Assembly (NCBI GenBank): GCA_963621975.1 | Contig: CAVFGI010000001.1 | Span: forward strand, 186,001-250,000 | DNA: 64,000 nt | DNA from: UBA9732 sp963621975 | Lineage (GTDB): Bacteria; Spirochaetota; Spirochaetia; Sphaerochaetales; Sphaerochaetaceae | Reading direction: 5' to 3' | Shown: positions 24,431 through 33,983 of the stretch, one piece after another | How positions within the stretch are numbered: the first letter of the stretch is position 1 | Layout of the letters: the number at the start of each line of letters is the position of its first letter | Translations under genes and position numbers: made by a program | The notes under the pieces: generated by a model | Database searches by the model: none | The model's input: only the letters and a program-made list of their open reading frames with translations | What the model was told of the DNA's origin: nothing

Positions 24431-25300
24431 TTACCTATATTTTATAGTTTCAACGGTAACATTATCATCTTTGTAATAAATATCAGCAACAGCTCTTCCA
24501 TCTTTATACAAAGTTTTTATAATTGTACCCTTAGAATAATCAGTTGAAATAGTAATAACGTCAGAAGAATCGTATTCATTTACACTTACTAAGATGCCAT
24601 TTTCATAGCTTGAAATACTATAAGAACCATCTGATTTAGTGGATTTAATCAAAGAAACAACTTCATCAACATAGGAATATTCAATAGTTTCTGAATCACT
24701 TGTAATACTCAAAAGATGCCCTGAAGGAGAATAATGATATTGTTTTTCACATTCATTAAAGGTAAATGAGCCATCATCAAGAGTGTTGTAACTACCTGTA
24801 AAAACTAGACTATTTGAAACTAGATCGTAAAATTCACCATTTTGATAAAGATAGGATTCTCCAATCAAATCCACTTCTAAATTACGCCTTATTGCAATCA
24901 ATGTACCGTCATTAGCTGAACGTAAAAAGAATATTTCATTTTCATTAACAATACAAAAAGATAATTTATTCCCTATATAGTTATATACAATAGAAATATT
25001 ATTATTAGTATAAGCCTTTAACAGTCCATCTTCATATTTGTATGTCTCAACATTGCCTGAAGAGTAGTTCTTTGAAACAGTTCTATTATTTTGAGAAATA
25101 ATGGTTGTAGTTGTACAATAAACAATGCCATTATAATAAAGAGTTTGTGTGTTATCAGAGACTTCTAAAAAGTAACCTTCTTGTCCAATAGAGCTCTCAT
25201 TCCCAAGTTTCTGTCCTAATTCATTAGATTTATAATATTCAGCAGAATATAAATTTAGGACTAATGAGAGTAATAAAACAACAAGAAAAATTTTTCTCAT
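24431..25300 (-). CDS. Exported protein of unknown function with Tyr/Asn-rich repeats
   Basis: A 289-aa protein with a signal peptide (MRKIFLVVLLLSLVLNLYSA, cleavage probably after YSA). The mature part is beta-rich with short repeats of the kind SSGNVETYKYEDGLLKAY and YSPSGHLLSITSD, reminiscent of RHS/YD or YwqK-type repeats. I cannot name a function. Its position directly before the LolCDE-like genes and 4-nt overlap with the end of ftsY suggest an envelope role, but it has no lipobox cysteine. Confidence 0.65.
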   Translation of the reverse strand: MRKIFLVVLLLSLVLNLYSAEYYKSNELGQKLGNESSIGQEGYFLEVSDNTQTLYYNGIVYCTTTTIISQNNRTVSKNYSSGNVETYKYEDGLLKAYTNNNISIVYNYIGNKLSFCIVNENEIFFLRSANDGTLIAIRRNLEVDLIGESYLYQNGEFYDLVSNSLVFTGSYNTLDDGSFTFNECEKQYHYSPSGHLLSITSDSETIEYSYVDEVVSLIKSTKSDGSYSISSYENGILVSVNEYDSSDVITISTDYSKGTIIKTLYKDGRAVADIYYKDDNVTVETIKYR

Positions 25301-26154
25301 TTAGTTAGTCCAGCAAGTCCTGTCAAAAATTCATCTTTATCAAAGACATGGATGTCTTCATAGTGCTCACCAGTTCCTACATAAGCAATTGGAATTCCAA
25401 TTTGCACTAATGCACCGGCCTTTGAGGTAGAGTCATATTTGGTAAGAACAACAGCATCAAGGCCAATTGCTTCATTGAAAATTTGAGCCTGACTTATAGT
25501 ATTTTGCCCTGTAGTTGCATCAATGACAAGAATCTTTTTATAACACTCAGGTTCAATTCTGTTTTTGATTATCTTATCAATTTTTTGAAGTTCTTTAACA
25601 AGATTTTCTTTATTATGCATTCTACCAGCAGTATCGCATAAAATGAGCTCGTCTCCCCTAGCCTGTGCACTTGAGATTGCATCATAAATTACGGCACCTG
25701 GATCGCTACCATGTTCTTGTTTAACAATTCTAGTCCCGGTACGTTTTGCATGAAGGTCTAACTGATCTATTGCAGCAGCACGGAAGGTATCAGCTGCAGC
25801 CATAATTACTTTATAACCTTTTTTACTATAATATGTTGCAAGTTTTCCAATTGAGGTTGTTTTGCCAACACCGTTAACTCCTAAGAAGAGATAAACATTA
25901 AGTTTTCCTTTTTCCGGTATAAGTTCAATTGTGTTAATCTTATCTTGTAAAAGCTCTTTTACAATGTTTAAAAATTCTTCTTCTGTTTTTGGTTTTCTCT
26001 TACGAACTTCATCGCTTATTAACATGGCATTTTTTGCACCAAAATCGCCTTCTATAAGTAAATCCTCGAGATCGTCAAAGAATTGATCATCTAATGTCTT
26101 TTTAAAACTAAAGAGAGACTTAAGTTTGGCTCCAAAGCCACCAAAACTAAACAT
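25297..26154 (-). CDS. ftsY: FtsY, signal recognition particle receptor
   Basis: A 285-aa SRP receptor GTPase containing only the NG domain; the acidic A domain found in E. coli FtsY is missing, which is common. G1 GVNGVGKTTSIGKLA is near residue 92, the DTFRAAAIDQL motif near 123, DTAGRMHNKENL near 176, and TKYDSTSKAGA near 240. With Ffh (55958-57295) it delivers membrane proteins to the translocon. It starts 10 nt after the PEGA gene's stop. Confidence 0.95.
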   Translation of the reverse strand: MFSFGGFGAKLKSLFSFKKTLDDQFFDDLEDLLIEGDFGAKNAMLISDEVRKRKPKTEEEFLNIVKELLQDKINTIELIPEKGKLNVYLFLGVNGVGKTTSIGKLATYYSKKGYKVIMAAADTFRAAAIDQLDLHAKRTGTRIVKQEHGSDPGAVIYDAISSAQARGDELILCDTAGRMHNKENLVKELQKIDKIIKNRIEPECYKKILVIDATTGQNTISQAQIFNEAIGLDAVVLTKYDSTSKAGALVQIGIPIAYVGTGEHYEDIHVFDKDEFLTGLAGLTK

Positions 26155-26164
26155 TCTTCACTCC

Positions 26165-27415
26165 TTACGGTGATATATACTCCGAATATTTGTAATAATC
26201 TATTAAATTTCCAGCTAAATCTGTCAACGACAGAAAAAGAGCACCTGTACATAATGTATCTGCAGCCACCCAAAAATCATTATAATTTGAACTAAAAGTT
26301 TTAGAAACAATCTTTAATCCAAAAATTAGCAGAGATCTTGCAAAAGAGTTGTAAAAATTAGTCCTAGCATTCTCAAAACTCTCTTCATTGTTCATCCATG
26401 TAGGTTTAAGTTCAACACTAATACTTTTTTTTGCTGCGTTTAAACTAATAGTCTTATTGACAAAACCATCGGCAGTAAAATTAAGCATTAAAGGTAGTGT
26501 ATAGTCCTCTATAGTATAAGGAGTTGTCCCTAAAATCTTACCATCAGATGAAATTGTTGCATTTGGTTTTGATTCAATGAGTATACTGTCGTATACAATC
26601 TTGTTCATTTGAACAAAGATAGTATTAACAGTATTTGCGTTAAGATCCGTAGTTAAGTTTTTTGTTTCATACCCAATAAGTTCAATGCTAATTGTATGAG
26701 TTCCAGAAGATAGAACTATAGAAGAATCTATCAAAAAGACCAATTCTCCATCAATATAAACTGAAGAACCTTGAATTAGACCATCAAATGTAAGAACAGA
26801 AACAGGAGAATCAGAAAATAAAGCACTAAGTTTTAATAATACCATTAAAGAATATTCAGATGCGTTTTGAGATATTTCTTCAAAAATCAGGTTTAAGCTT
26901 TTTTCAGCAGAAGAATAAGAATACAAAGCAAGATGCTTAAAACCTCCAAGTTCACCAATTAGAGGAATTAGCACAAGATCTGCATTGCTTGATGAACATA
27001 TATAGTCAAGTGTTAGTAAGTCTTTACTGCTTATAACATTATCCATGTTAATAGAATTATCGTTAAAGCTAGTAATAGCTACATTCATTACATCTGAAAC
27101 ATCTAATTTCAAAGAAACATCGCTTGAAGAAATACTCAAATATTCGTCTTTTGCTTTAATAATAGATTCATTATTTTCTGAAGAATATGCTTTAGAAAGA
27201 GATTCTCCTGAAGTTTTGAGTTTGTTTGTTAATAATCTATTATAAAGATCGGTATAAATAGAGGTGGAGAGCTCTTTGGAGGTGAAAAAAGTCTCAATGT
27301 ATGTAGAGATTTGGATATTTTGAGGATAAATTAGGACGTTGTAGTCCTGCGAAAAGACCCACTGACAAGAAAAAAGACCAAGTAGGAAGAGTATCGCAAG
27401 GACTATACGTTTCAA
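26165..27415 (-). CDS. PEGA-domain envelope protein
   Basis: A 416-aa exported protein: a signal peptide at residues 1-22 (LFLLGLFSCQWVFSQ), a region of unknown fold to about 215, then PEGA-type repeats (GSSVYIDGELVFLIDSS and YESILIESKPNATISSD-like, about 225-330), and a short hydrophobic tail. PEGA domains are beta-sandwiches of the cell envelope, often in lipoproteins or S-layer-linked proteins. The Cys17 of the signal may make it a lipoprotein (FSCQ is a poor lipobox). Its stop abuts prfB by one nucleotide. Confidence 0.72.
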   Translation of the reverse strand: MKRIVLAILFLLGLFSCQWVFSQDYNVLIYPQNIQISTYIETFFTSKELSTSIYTDLYNRLLTNKLKTSGESLSKAYSSENNESIIKAKDEYLSISSSDVSLKLDVSDVMNVAITSFNDNSINMDNVISSKDLLTLDYICSSSNADLVLIPLIGELGGFKHLALYSYSSAEKSLNLIFEEISQNASEYSLMVLLKLSALFSDSPVSVLTFDGLIQGSSVYIDGELVFLIDSSIVLSSGTHTISIELIGYETKNLTTDLNANTVNTIFVQMNKIVYDSILIESKPNATISSDGKILGTTPYTIEDYTLPLMLNFTADGFVNKTISLNAAKKSISVELKPTWMNNEESFENARTNFYNSFARSLLIFGLKIVSKTFSSNYNDFWVAADTLCTGALFLSLTDLAGNLIDYYKYSEYISP

Positions 27416-28520
27416 TTATTTCTCCTGATTCCATCTGAGATAGGCTTCAATGAAGTTGTCAAGCTCACCATCCATGACAGCTTGAATGTTCCCAGTTTGT
27501 TCTCCTGTACGTGCATCTTTAACCATTGTATATGGTTGGAAAACATAGCTACGAATTTGAGAGCCCCAAGAAATATCCTTCTTTTCAATAGCCTCAGCTT
27601 TATGTTCTTCAGCAAGTTTTTCACTGTAATAATCATAAAGACGGCTTCTTAGCATCTTGAAACACTTATCCTTATTCATGATTTGAGAACGTTCATTTTG
27701 GCATTGAACAACAATTCCGGTTGGATAGTGTGTGATTCTAACAGCAGAGTCTGTTTTATTGACGTGCTGACCCCCGGCACCCCCTGCCCTGTAGGTATCT
27801 ATTCTAATATCTTCAGGTTTTATAACAATATCAATGTTGTCATCTACAACTGGAGAGGCATATACACTGGAAAAAGAAGTATGTCTTCTGGCATTAGAGT
27901 CAAAAGGTGAAATGCGTACAAGTCTATGCACACCGGCCTCCCCTTTCAAATAGCCAAAGGCATATGGGCCCGATACCTGTATTGTTACACTCTTATAACC
28001 ACCTTCATCTTCAAGTGTGTCCAAAATTTCAGCTTTAAATTTGTGACGCTCACACCACCTAAGATACATTCGCATTAGCATTGAAGTCCAATCACAGGCT
28101 TCTGTACCACCAGCTCCAGCATGAATGGTTAAGAACATGTCTCCTTTGTCATATTTGCCATTAAGAAGAGTTTTAAGTTTTAATGGCTTATATTCTGCCT
28201 CAATAGAGAGAATTTTATCATCAACTTCTTTGGCATATTCTTCATTATCACTATCCTCTTCTTCATAAAGCTCAATGAGATCATAAGTTTCGTTGATATC
28301 AGCAATTAACTTCTCAAAAGGTTGAATTGTATCTTTTATTGTATTAATTTGGGCAAATACTTTGTCCGCATTCTGCTTGTCGCCCCAGAAATTAGGTTCT
28401 AAAGTCTGTTTTTCAAGCTCAGCTTGTTTTGCTTTCAACCCTTCCGGGTCAAAGTCCCCTCCAGATTGCTTGGGAGTCTTCTTTAAGCTGCTCAAGGAGC
28501 GCTCTATTCTGTAGTGTCAT
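27416..28520 (-). CDS. prfB: Peptide chain release factor 2, with programmed +1 frameshift
   Basis: RF2 terminates translation at UGA and UAA. The specificity tripeptide SPF (VRISPFDSNA) and catalytic GGQ (GAGGQHVNKTD) are both present. The gene is in two frames: ATG 28520 (ribosome site AAAGGAG) opens a 23-codon frame ending ...WRG CTT TGA at 28449-28454; shifting +1 on CTT-T continues as D-PEGLKAKQAELE and onward. An internal Shine-Dalgarno-like GGAGGGG lies just before the shift site. The arrangement matches the self-regulatory RF2 frameshift known from E. coli. The total is about 367 aa. The true start overlaps the GH57-like gene by 17 nt. Confidence 0.95.
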
Positions 28521-30306
28521 AACTTTTCTCCTTTCTCTTTTCTATTCTAAGTCCAATCGTCAGGCGCGAGACCTGAAGAGGTCTCAAAGAGAGCTTCCTA
28601 CGAATCTTAAATTGAGTATACTCATAAATTGTCTTATCTCCAAGACAGCTTTTAATTGTTTGTTCAATATTCTTGCACGAAATCTGTGCTTCTTCACTCA
28701 AGCCAATGGAAATTGTAAATGGACAAGCAGGACTATTGATAAAAACAGCACTAGTTGTCTCTGGTTCTGTCCCCATAAGCTTTCCTTCACTAGTTTTCAC
28801 ATCCAATGCACGAGGTAAAGCAATATCTATGGTATTACAATACTCCACGCCATCTAAACTATTCTTGGAATCTAAATTCTCCACCTCAACCTCAACAGAA
28901 TGAGTAGATTGCCTAAACTTGAAATGCTTTGTGATATTAACAGGAATCTTCTTCAAGTCCAAGGCAGGGCCCTTCCCAAAGAACTCTGAACGTTTCTTGT
29001 CTACGGCTGTCACCTCATATATCTTAGCCGATAATTTTGTTTCTTTTCCCGTAGAACTATCTATAAAGCTATCAGCAAAAATACCATCTCCACTATGCAT
29101 TACAATATCGTAATTAGCAGGAATAAAGTTAATGCGACTAAGCATTGCACCTTTATTATTAAGATAGCAAATGCTTGATTTACCAAGAATTATATGTTCA
29201 ATTTGTCTTGAAGTTTCTAAAACTACATTAATTGGCAAATAAGAACTTGGAATTTTAGAAAGAAGTGTCTCCATCTCACAAAGACATTTATTAGAAAAAC
29301 GTCTTATGGCAGGATTCATATTGTTGTTAGGAATATAAAGAGCACAGGAACTCGCCTTCATAAAGAGATTTTCAAGATTTTTCCGCTCATCGGTATTTTT
29401 TTTGCAATTACGAATAGCATCTCTGAGAATATTTAGAAGCCCAAAATTTCTATAAAGCACAGGATGTTCCAAAATATATTGGTTTATAGAAAGTGCATTT
29501 CCAAGTGAAATGTCTCTACCATATGGAGCCGATGTATAATAAAATGTTTTCTTTATTTCATTTTCATTTAGATAAACAGAAGGCAACGTACAATTTTTAC
29601 CAAGTTTGGAATATAATTGAGAAAAAACTTCTGTGCAGTTTTCAAGACCCATAAGTTGATCCAAATTCAACATAATTGTGTTAATTGCCCCTGTAACATT
29701 ACCAGCAATTTTAGTTAAATTTTGCAGATATTTATTGTAGTCAATATTTCCTTTGTAAAACTCTAATGTTTCCTTTGAGAACCTATCGTCATAAGGAAAG
29801 ATAATTGTAGTCTTTCCCATTTCATCCATATAGAATGGCTGACTTAATAAAGTTTTGTCAGCCATTTGGTTATATGATGAAATCATTATATAATCCAACC
29901 CACAATTTTCTGCAACAGGAACTAAAGTTGGTGAAAAAAGTTGATTGTAACACCATAGTCCCTTAGGTTTTTTTGAAAACCTTTTTCTTAGATAGGTTGT
30001 AGTCTTTTCAACATGTGAAGACCTTTCATGAGCCGGAAGAAGGGAAAGGATTATATCATAGTACCCAGAGGTTAAAATCTCCATTTGTCCCCTTCTGCAA
30101 AGGTCACAAATGAGCATATTTATTTCTGAACATTTAGATTCAATATATTCGTATTCACTTACACTTAAATGAAATAATAACTTAAATTCTGGATTTTCAT
30201 TTATCATAGTAAGCAGAGGCTTTAACTGATTAGACAGCAAAGCCTCATACTCGTCTGATGAAGACCCAAAAGGTAGTTGACTGTAAGCGCCAAGAATATA
30301 TTGCAT
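28504..30306 (-). CDS. GH57-like glycosidase homologue, probably inactive
   Basis: A 600-aa protein of the alpha-amylase/4-alpha-glucanotransferase GH57 type with a C-terminal DUF1926-like beta domain. The N-terminal half matches the family layout: YTSGYYDIILSLLP-like stretch (residues 78-92 region), then GLWCYNQLFSP near 132-142 and IMLNLDQLMG near 230. In active GH57 enzymes these motifs carry the catalytic Glu (xER in WLAERVWEP) and Asp (DDGE); here the positions are Asn/Gln and Leu/Asp, so both appear replaced. I infer a non-catalytic or altered-specificity role. It sits between rnfB (9 nt upstream) and prfB. Confidence 0.7.
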   Translation of the reverse strand: MQYILGAYSQLPFGSSSDEYEALLSNQLKPLLTMINENPEFKLLFHLSVSEYEYIESKCSEINMLICDLCRRGQMEILTSGYYDIILSLLPAHERSSHVEKTTTYLRKRFSKKPKGLWCYNQLFSPTLVPVAENCGLDYIMISSYNQMADKTLLSQPFYMDEMGKTTIIFPYDDRFSKETLEFYKGNIDYNKYLQNLTKIAGNVTGAINTIMLNLDQLMGLENCTEVFSQLYSKLGKNCTLPSVYLNENEIKKTFYYTSAPYGRDISLGNALSINQYILEHPVLYRNFGLLNILRDAIRNCKKNTDERKNLENLFMKASSCALYIPNNNMNPAIRRFSNKCLCEMETLLSKIPSSYLPINVVLETSRQIEHIILGKSSICYLNNKGAMLSRINFIPANYDIVMHSGDGIFADSFIDSSTGKETKLSAKIYEVTAVDKKRSEFFGKGPALDLKKIPVNITKHFKFRQSTHSVEVEVENLDSKNSLDGVEYCNTIDIALPRALDVKTSEGKLMGTEPETTSAVFINSPACPFTISIGLSEEAQISCKNIEQTIKSCLGDKTIYEYTQFKIRRKLSLRPLQVSRLTIGLRIEKRKEKSYDTTE

Positions 30307-30315
30307 TTTTAGTTC

Positions 30316-31116
30316 CTAATTTTTGACTTTAATAATATGTCGTGGACAAGCTTCAGCTGCATTTGACATTGCTTCAATATTATATGAGCCGTCATAGTTT
30401 GCACAAGCCAAATTTTGATCTACTTTAAAACCAGATTCAGGGAACTTATTTTCACAAATCTTACAACCAATACAACCAACGCTACAAACCTTTCGAACAT
30501 CTGCACCCTTGTCTTGACTATTACAAGAGACTACATAAGGAGCGTCTGCAGGAATTAGTTTGATTACGTTATTAGGGCAAACTTTGGTACAAAGTCCGCA
30601 TCCTTGGCAGAGATCTGAATTAACAGCAAGAGTTCCGTCTTCTTTCCTATAAATGGCATTAGCAGTACAAACTTTCATGCAAGAACCAAGATGAAGACAG
30701 CCAAATTTGCATCCATTATCACCCTTAAAGAGCATAGCTACAGCATTACAATCTTGTAATCCTTTATAGTCATAATCCTTAGTTGTATTCTCACAATTTC
30801 CACTACAGAATATATAGGCTACCTTCTTTTGTGCCATTTGAACTTCAACACCAAGAACCTGAGCCATTTTATTTGCAAGTTCAATTCCTCCAGGTGCACA
30901 AAGACCAGGCAGAGCCTTTCCTTGGAATACAGCTTCTGCATAGGCAGAACAACCCGCATAGCCACAACCTCCACAGTTTGCGCCCGGCATCATGTTTTCA
31001 AGTTCATCTAGCCTTTCATCTTTAGGAACGGTGAGAAATTTATCAGCAATAGCAAGACCAAGCCCTAAGATTGCACCAAGACCAGTTATAATTAAAAAAG
31101 CATATAAAATTGCCAT
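30316..31116 (-). CDS. rnfB: RnfB, Rnf complex ferredoxin-type subunit
   Basis: A 266-aa electron-entry subunit of the Rnf ion-pumping complex. An N-terminal membrane helix (about 3-23) anchors it. Then come the cysteine cluster GANCGGCGYAGCSAYAEA near 46-63 and, in the middle, two 4Fe-4S motifs (CMKVCTANAIYR and CQGCGLCTKVCPNN, about 145-185); a third cysteine group, CSVGCIGCKICENKFPE, follows. RnfB accepts electrons from ferredoxin and passes them towards RnfC and NAD. It is 11 nt downstream of rnfA. Confidence 0.95.
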   Translation of the reverse strand: MAILYAFLIITGLGAILGLGLAIADKFLTVPKDERLDELENMMPGANCGGCGYAGCSAYAEAVFQGKALPGLCAPGGIELANKMAQVLGVEVQMAQKKVAYIFCSGNCENTTKDYDYKGLQDCNAVAMLFKGDNGCKFGCLHLGSCMKVCTANAIYRKEDGTLAVNSDLCQGCGLCTKVCPNNVIKLIPADAPYVVSCNSQDKGADVRKVCSVGCIGCKICENKFPESGFKVDQNLACANYDGSYNIEAMSNAAEACPRHIIKVKN

Positions 31117-31127
31117 AACTTCCTCCC

Positions 31128-31721
31128 CTATACCAAATTAAGATTATAAAGGAGAGTCTTATCAAAGGCCATGAAAGCCAAAGCCATAAGACCTGCAGAA
31201 ATAAACGCAATTGGTACTCCTTGGAAAACCTTTCTAACTGGTTTTAAGTCAAGGCGTTCTCGAACATTACTCATAAGAACAATTGCCATTGTAAATCCAA
31301 GACCAGAGGCAACACCAGCGGTGAATGACTCAAGAAGATTATATGCTTCATCAACATTTATAAGTGCAATACCTAAAACAGCACAGTTAGTTGTAATAAG
31401 TGGAAGATAAATACCAAGAGCCTTATACAAAGCAGGACTCATCTTTTTTAAAACCATTTCAACCAGCTGAACCAATGCAGCAATAACCAGAATAAATGCA
31501 ATGGTTTTTAAATATTGTAATTGAAGAGGAACTAAAAGTCCTTCATAAACACACCAACAAACTACGCTAGAAACTCCAGTTACAAAAGTAACAGCTAAAC
31601 CCATTCCAATTGCACTTTCACTGTTCTTAGAAACTCCAATAAACGGACAAAGACCCATGAACTGAACAAAGATAAAGTTGCTAATAAAAATATAGGTTAC
31701 GAGAATTCCAATATAACTCAT
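31128..31721 (-). CDS. rnfA: RnfA, Rnf complex membrane subunit
   Basis: A 197-aa integral membrane protein with six predicted helices, the RnfA/NqrE type. Diagnostic stretches: FVQFMGLCPFIGVSKNSESA near residue 18 and LPLITTNCAVLGIALINVDE near 100; the paired cysteines (CPF and TNC) coordinate the membrane 2Fe-2S cluster shared with RnfE. Its start overlaps the rnfE stop by 4 nt. Confidence 0.96.
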   Translation of the reverse strand: MSYIGILVTYIFISNFIFVQFMGLCPFIGVSKNSESAIGMGLAVTFVTGVSSVVCWCVYEGLLVPLQLQYLKTIAFILVIAALVQLVEMVLKKMSPALYKALGIYLPLITTNCAVLGIALINVDEAYNLLESFTAGVASGLGFTMAIVLMSNVRERLDLKPVRKVFQGVPIAFISAGLMALAFMAFDKTLLYNLNLV

Positions 31722-32374
31722 ACACTAGCCCCCTCTTTCTTTGCTTTTTGAGCACTTCTTTCAGCTTTCCACATGAAGAAAGCCTTAAGATAACCCATAA
31801 GTAACAGAGCACCAGCTGCCAAAGCCAATACTCTTATTGGATAATCTTTAAAGAATGGGATATGAATTACACCATCCCAAGAGCCAATAGGAATAAAGGT
31901 TATTGAACCAGAACCAAAAACTTCTCTTATGATCGAAATAAGAGAAAGTGACATTGTAAAGCCAAGCCCCATTCCAATTGCATCTAAAGCAGAATCTAAA
32001 ACGGAATTCTTGCTTGCAAAAGCCTCTGCTCTTCCAAGAATAATACAGTTAACAACAATCAATGGAAGGTAAACACCTAGAGCCTCATAAACACTAGGAA
32101 GGAAAGCATGGAAAACCATTTCAACAATTGTAACAAATGATGCTATAACAACAACATAGCAAGGAATTCTTACACTACTTGGTATTATATCCTTTAGTAG
32201 AGAAATAAAGATGTTACTAAATAGAAGAACAAATAATACACCAGCTCCCATTCCAAGAGCATTAATCAACTGTGTTGTAACAGCCAATGTTGGACACATT
32301 CCAAGCATGATTATAAATGTTGGATTTTCTTTAAATAAACCCTTTGTTAATTCTTTTAAATGCTTATTAATCAT
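31718..32374 (-). CDS. rnfE: RnfE, Rnf complex membrane subunit
   Basis: A 218-aa membrane protein homologous to RnfA with six helices. MLGMCPTLAVTTQLINALGM near residue 24 and LPLIVVNCIILGRAEAFASK near 105 are the counterpart cysteine-containing segments. It pairs with RnfA in a pseudo-symmetric core that conducts electrons, and probably the ion path, across the membrane. A basic tail ends the protein. It overlaps rnfG by 4 nt. Confidence 0.96.
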   Translation of the reverse strand: MINKHLKELTKGLFKENPTFIIMLGMCPTLAVTTQLINALGMGAGVLFVLLFSNIFISLLKDIIPSSVRIPCYVVVIASFVTIVEMVFHAFLPSVYEALGVYLPLIVVNCIILGRAEAFASKNSVLDSALDAIGMGLGFTMSLSLISIIREVFGSGSITFIPIGSWDGVIHIPFFKDYPIRVLALAAGALLLMGYLKAFFMWKAERSAQKAKKEGASV

Positions 32375-32937
32375 TTTGTAGCCTCCTTTGCATCAAGAGA
32401 CTTAATGTAATCTGAGCCTGTTTTTAAGGCACTTGAAATACCGGTAAAGGTCATTGTAGCTCCACTTACTGCAGCAGAATCTACTTCAGATAGCATACTT
32501 TTAGTTGTAGGAATTGGCTTTGTTGAAGTCCCAGTTCCAATAAATTTATCCATGTAACCTTCATTTTCAGCTTTTTTACCTACACCAGGAGTTTCGCTGT
32601 TGCTAACTAGGTTAACATTAGAAACAGAGCCATCGGTATTAAAGCTAGCTATTAAGGTGATGTCGCCTCCGTAGCCACGAGTATTCAAACCTAGTATGTA
32701 GCCCACAACCTTTCCATTAGAATAGAGTTCATGCATGTAGTCTACAGTGGAGTCTCCAACGGGGATTTCTGGGCCAATTTCATTGCCATTGGCAACTACT
32801 TCTAAGGCTGCTGTAATTTTATCTGCCTCATATTTTTCAATATATGGTGTTGTAATAACATTAATTGTTGCAAGTAAGACTGCAGCAACTGCGCAAATTG
32901 AGGCAAGTACTAATGTTGTTTTTAGGTATTTACTCAT
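32371..32937 (-). CDS. rnfG: RnfG, flavin-binding subunit of the Rnf complex
   Basis: A 188-aa protein with one N-terminal membrane helix (about 8-28) and an extracytoplasmic FMN-binding domain. The flavin is attached by a phosphodiester to the threonine in the SGATMTFTG motif near residue 160. It also shows GETPGVGKKAEN-like SETPGVGKKAENEGYMDKF near 115, typical of RnfG/NqrC. It is translationally coupled to rnfD and rnfE by 4-nt overlaps. Confidence 0.95.
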   Translation of the reverse strand: MSKYLKTTLVLASICAVAAVLLATINVITTPYIEKYEADKITAALEVVANGNEIGPEIPVGDSTVDYMHELYSNGKVVGYILGLNTRGYGGDITLIASFNTDGSVSNVNLVSNSETPGVGKKAENEGYMDKFIGTGTSTKPIPTTKSMLSEVDSAAVSGATMTFTGISSALKTGSDYIKSLDAKEATK

Positions 32938-33983
32938 TTACTTACCTCCCCAAAGAGTTTGGGCTTTACAAACCTATCAATTGTTGGAGTTATTATGTTC
33001 ATCATTAAAATTGCAACACTTGTTGCTTCTGGCAGTGAGCCAAAACATCTAAACAAGAAGGTTAAAGCTCCACAACCACAACCAAAGATTATCATTCCTT
33101 TGTGCGTTACTGGTGATGTAACCATGTCTGTTGCCATGAAGAATGCTCCTAAGATTAAACCCCCTCTTAAGATGTTAGCTATAACTTCTCCATGAAACAG
33201 TCCTAGTCCTAATGGGATACCACCAAATATGTAGGTTAAAGCTGCAAAAGAACCAATGAAAGCAACAGGAATATGCCATGTAATTACTTTTGCAAAAATA
33301 AGATAAAGACCACCAAGAAGAAGAAGGAATTTTGAAACCTCTCCAATACAACCAGGAATATTTCCAAAGAATGCATCAATGTTGTAAGCGTTAATTCCTG
33401 TTAATGCTTGAACCTTTTGAGCAAAACTAGTTGTCTGTATACCTTGTTGAGCCAAGATTTCCATTGAATTTAACCCAACACTCTGACCTGATGATGCAAC
33501 AGTTTTAATAAGTGATAGAGGTGAAGCTTGGCTTGTAATATCAACTGCATGAATTGTATTTGGAAGAGTGAATGTACTCATTTGAGATGTAAAGGAGAAG
33601 AACACAAATACTCTTCCTGCCATTGCTGGGTTTGCCCAGTTTGCTCCAAGACCACCAAAGGTCCACTTAACTACAGCAATTGAAAAAAAACTTGCAAGAG
33701 CTGGAATGAAAAGTGGAATTGTAGAAGGCATATTCATGCCAACTAAAAGGCCTGTAACTAATGCAGAACAATCCCAAATTGTATTTTCTTTACTTATTAA
33801 ACCTAGAAGATATTCTGTAATGATTGCGCTAGCTGTTGCAACTAAAAGTACAACGGCTGCTCTAATGCCAAAGGCATAAACGCCCCAAATACAAGATGGT
33901 AATAGCGCAAATACAACGCTTAACATTATTTTTTGAGTGCTTGCACCACTATGAAGATGCGGAGAAGTGGTTACTGTTCTCAT
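32934..33983 (-). CDS. rnfD: RnfD, membrane flavoprotein subunit of the Rnf complex
   Basis: A 349-aa membrane protein with about nine helices, related to NqrB. FFMATDMVTSPVTHKGMIIF near residue 285 carries the threonine for covalent FMN attachment (SPVT). The start at 33983 is chosen because it overlaps rnfC's stop by 4 nt (ATGA) and gives the usual basic N-terminus MRTVTTSPHLHSG; the longer open frame to 34067 only reads through the rnfC end. Confidence 0.95.
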   Translation of the reverse strand: MRTVTTSPHLHSGASTQKIMLSVVFALLPSCIWGVYAFGIRAAVVLLVATASAIITEYLLGLISKENTIWDCSALVTGLLVGMNMPSTIPLFIPALASFFSIAVVKWTFGGLGANWANPAMAGRVFVFFSFTSQMSTFTLPNTIHAVDITSQASPLSLIKTVASSGQSVGLNSMEILAQQGIQTTSFAQKVQALTGINAYNIDAFFGNIPGCIGEVSKFLLLLGGLYLIFAKVITWHIPVAFIGSFAALTYIFGGIPLGLGLFHGEVIANILRGGLILGAFFMATDMVTSPVTHKGMIIFGCGCGALTFLFRCFGSLPEATSVAILMMNIITPTIDRFVKPKLFGEVSK

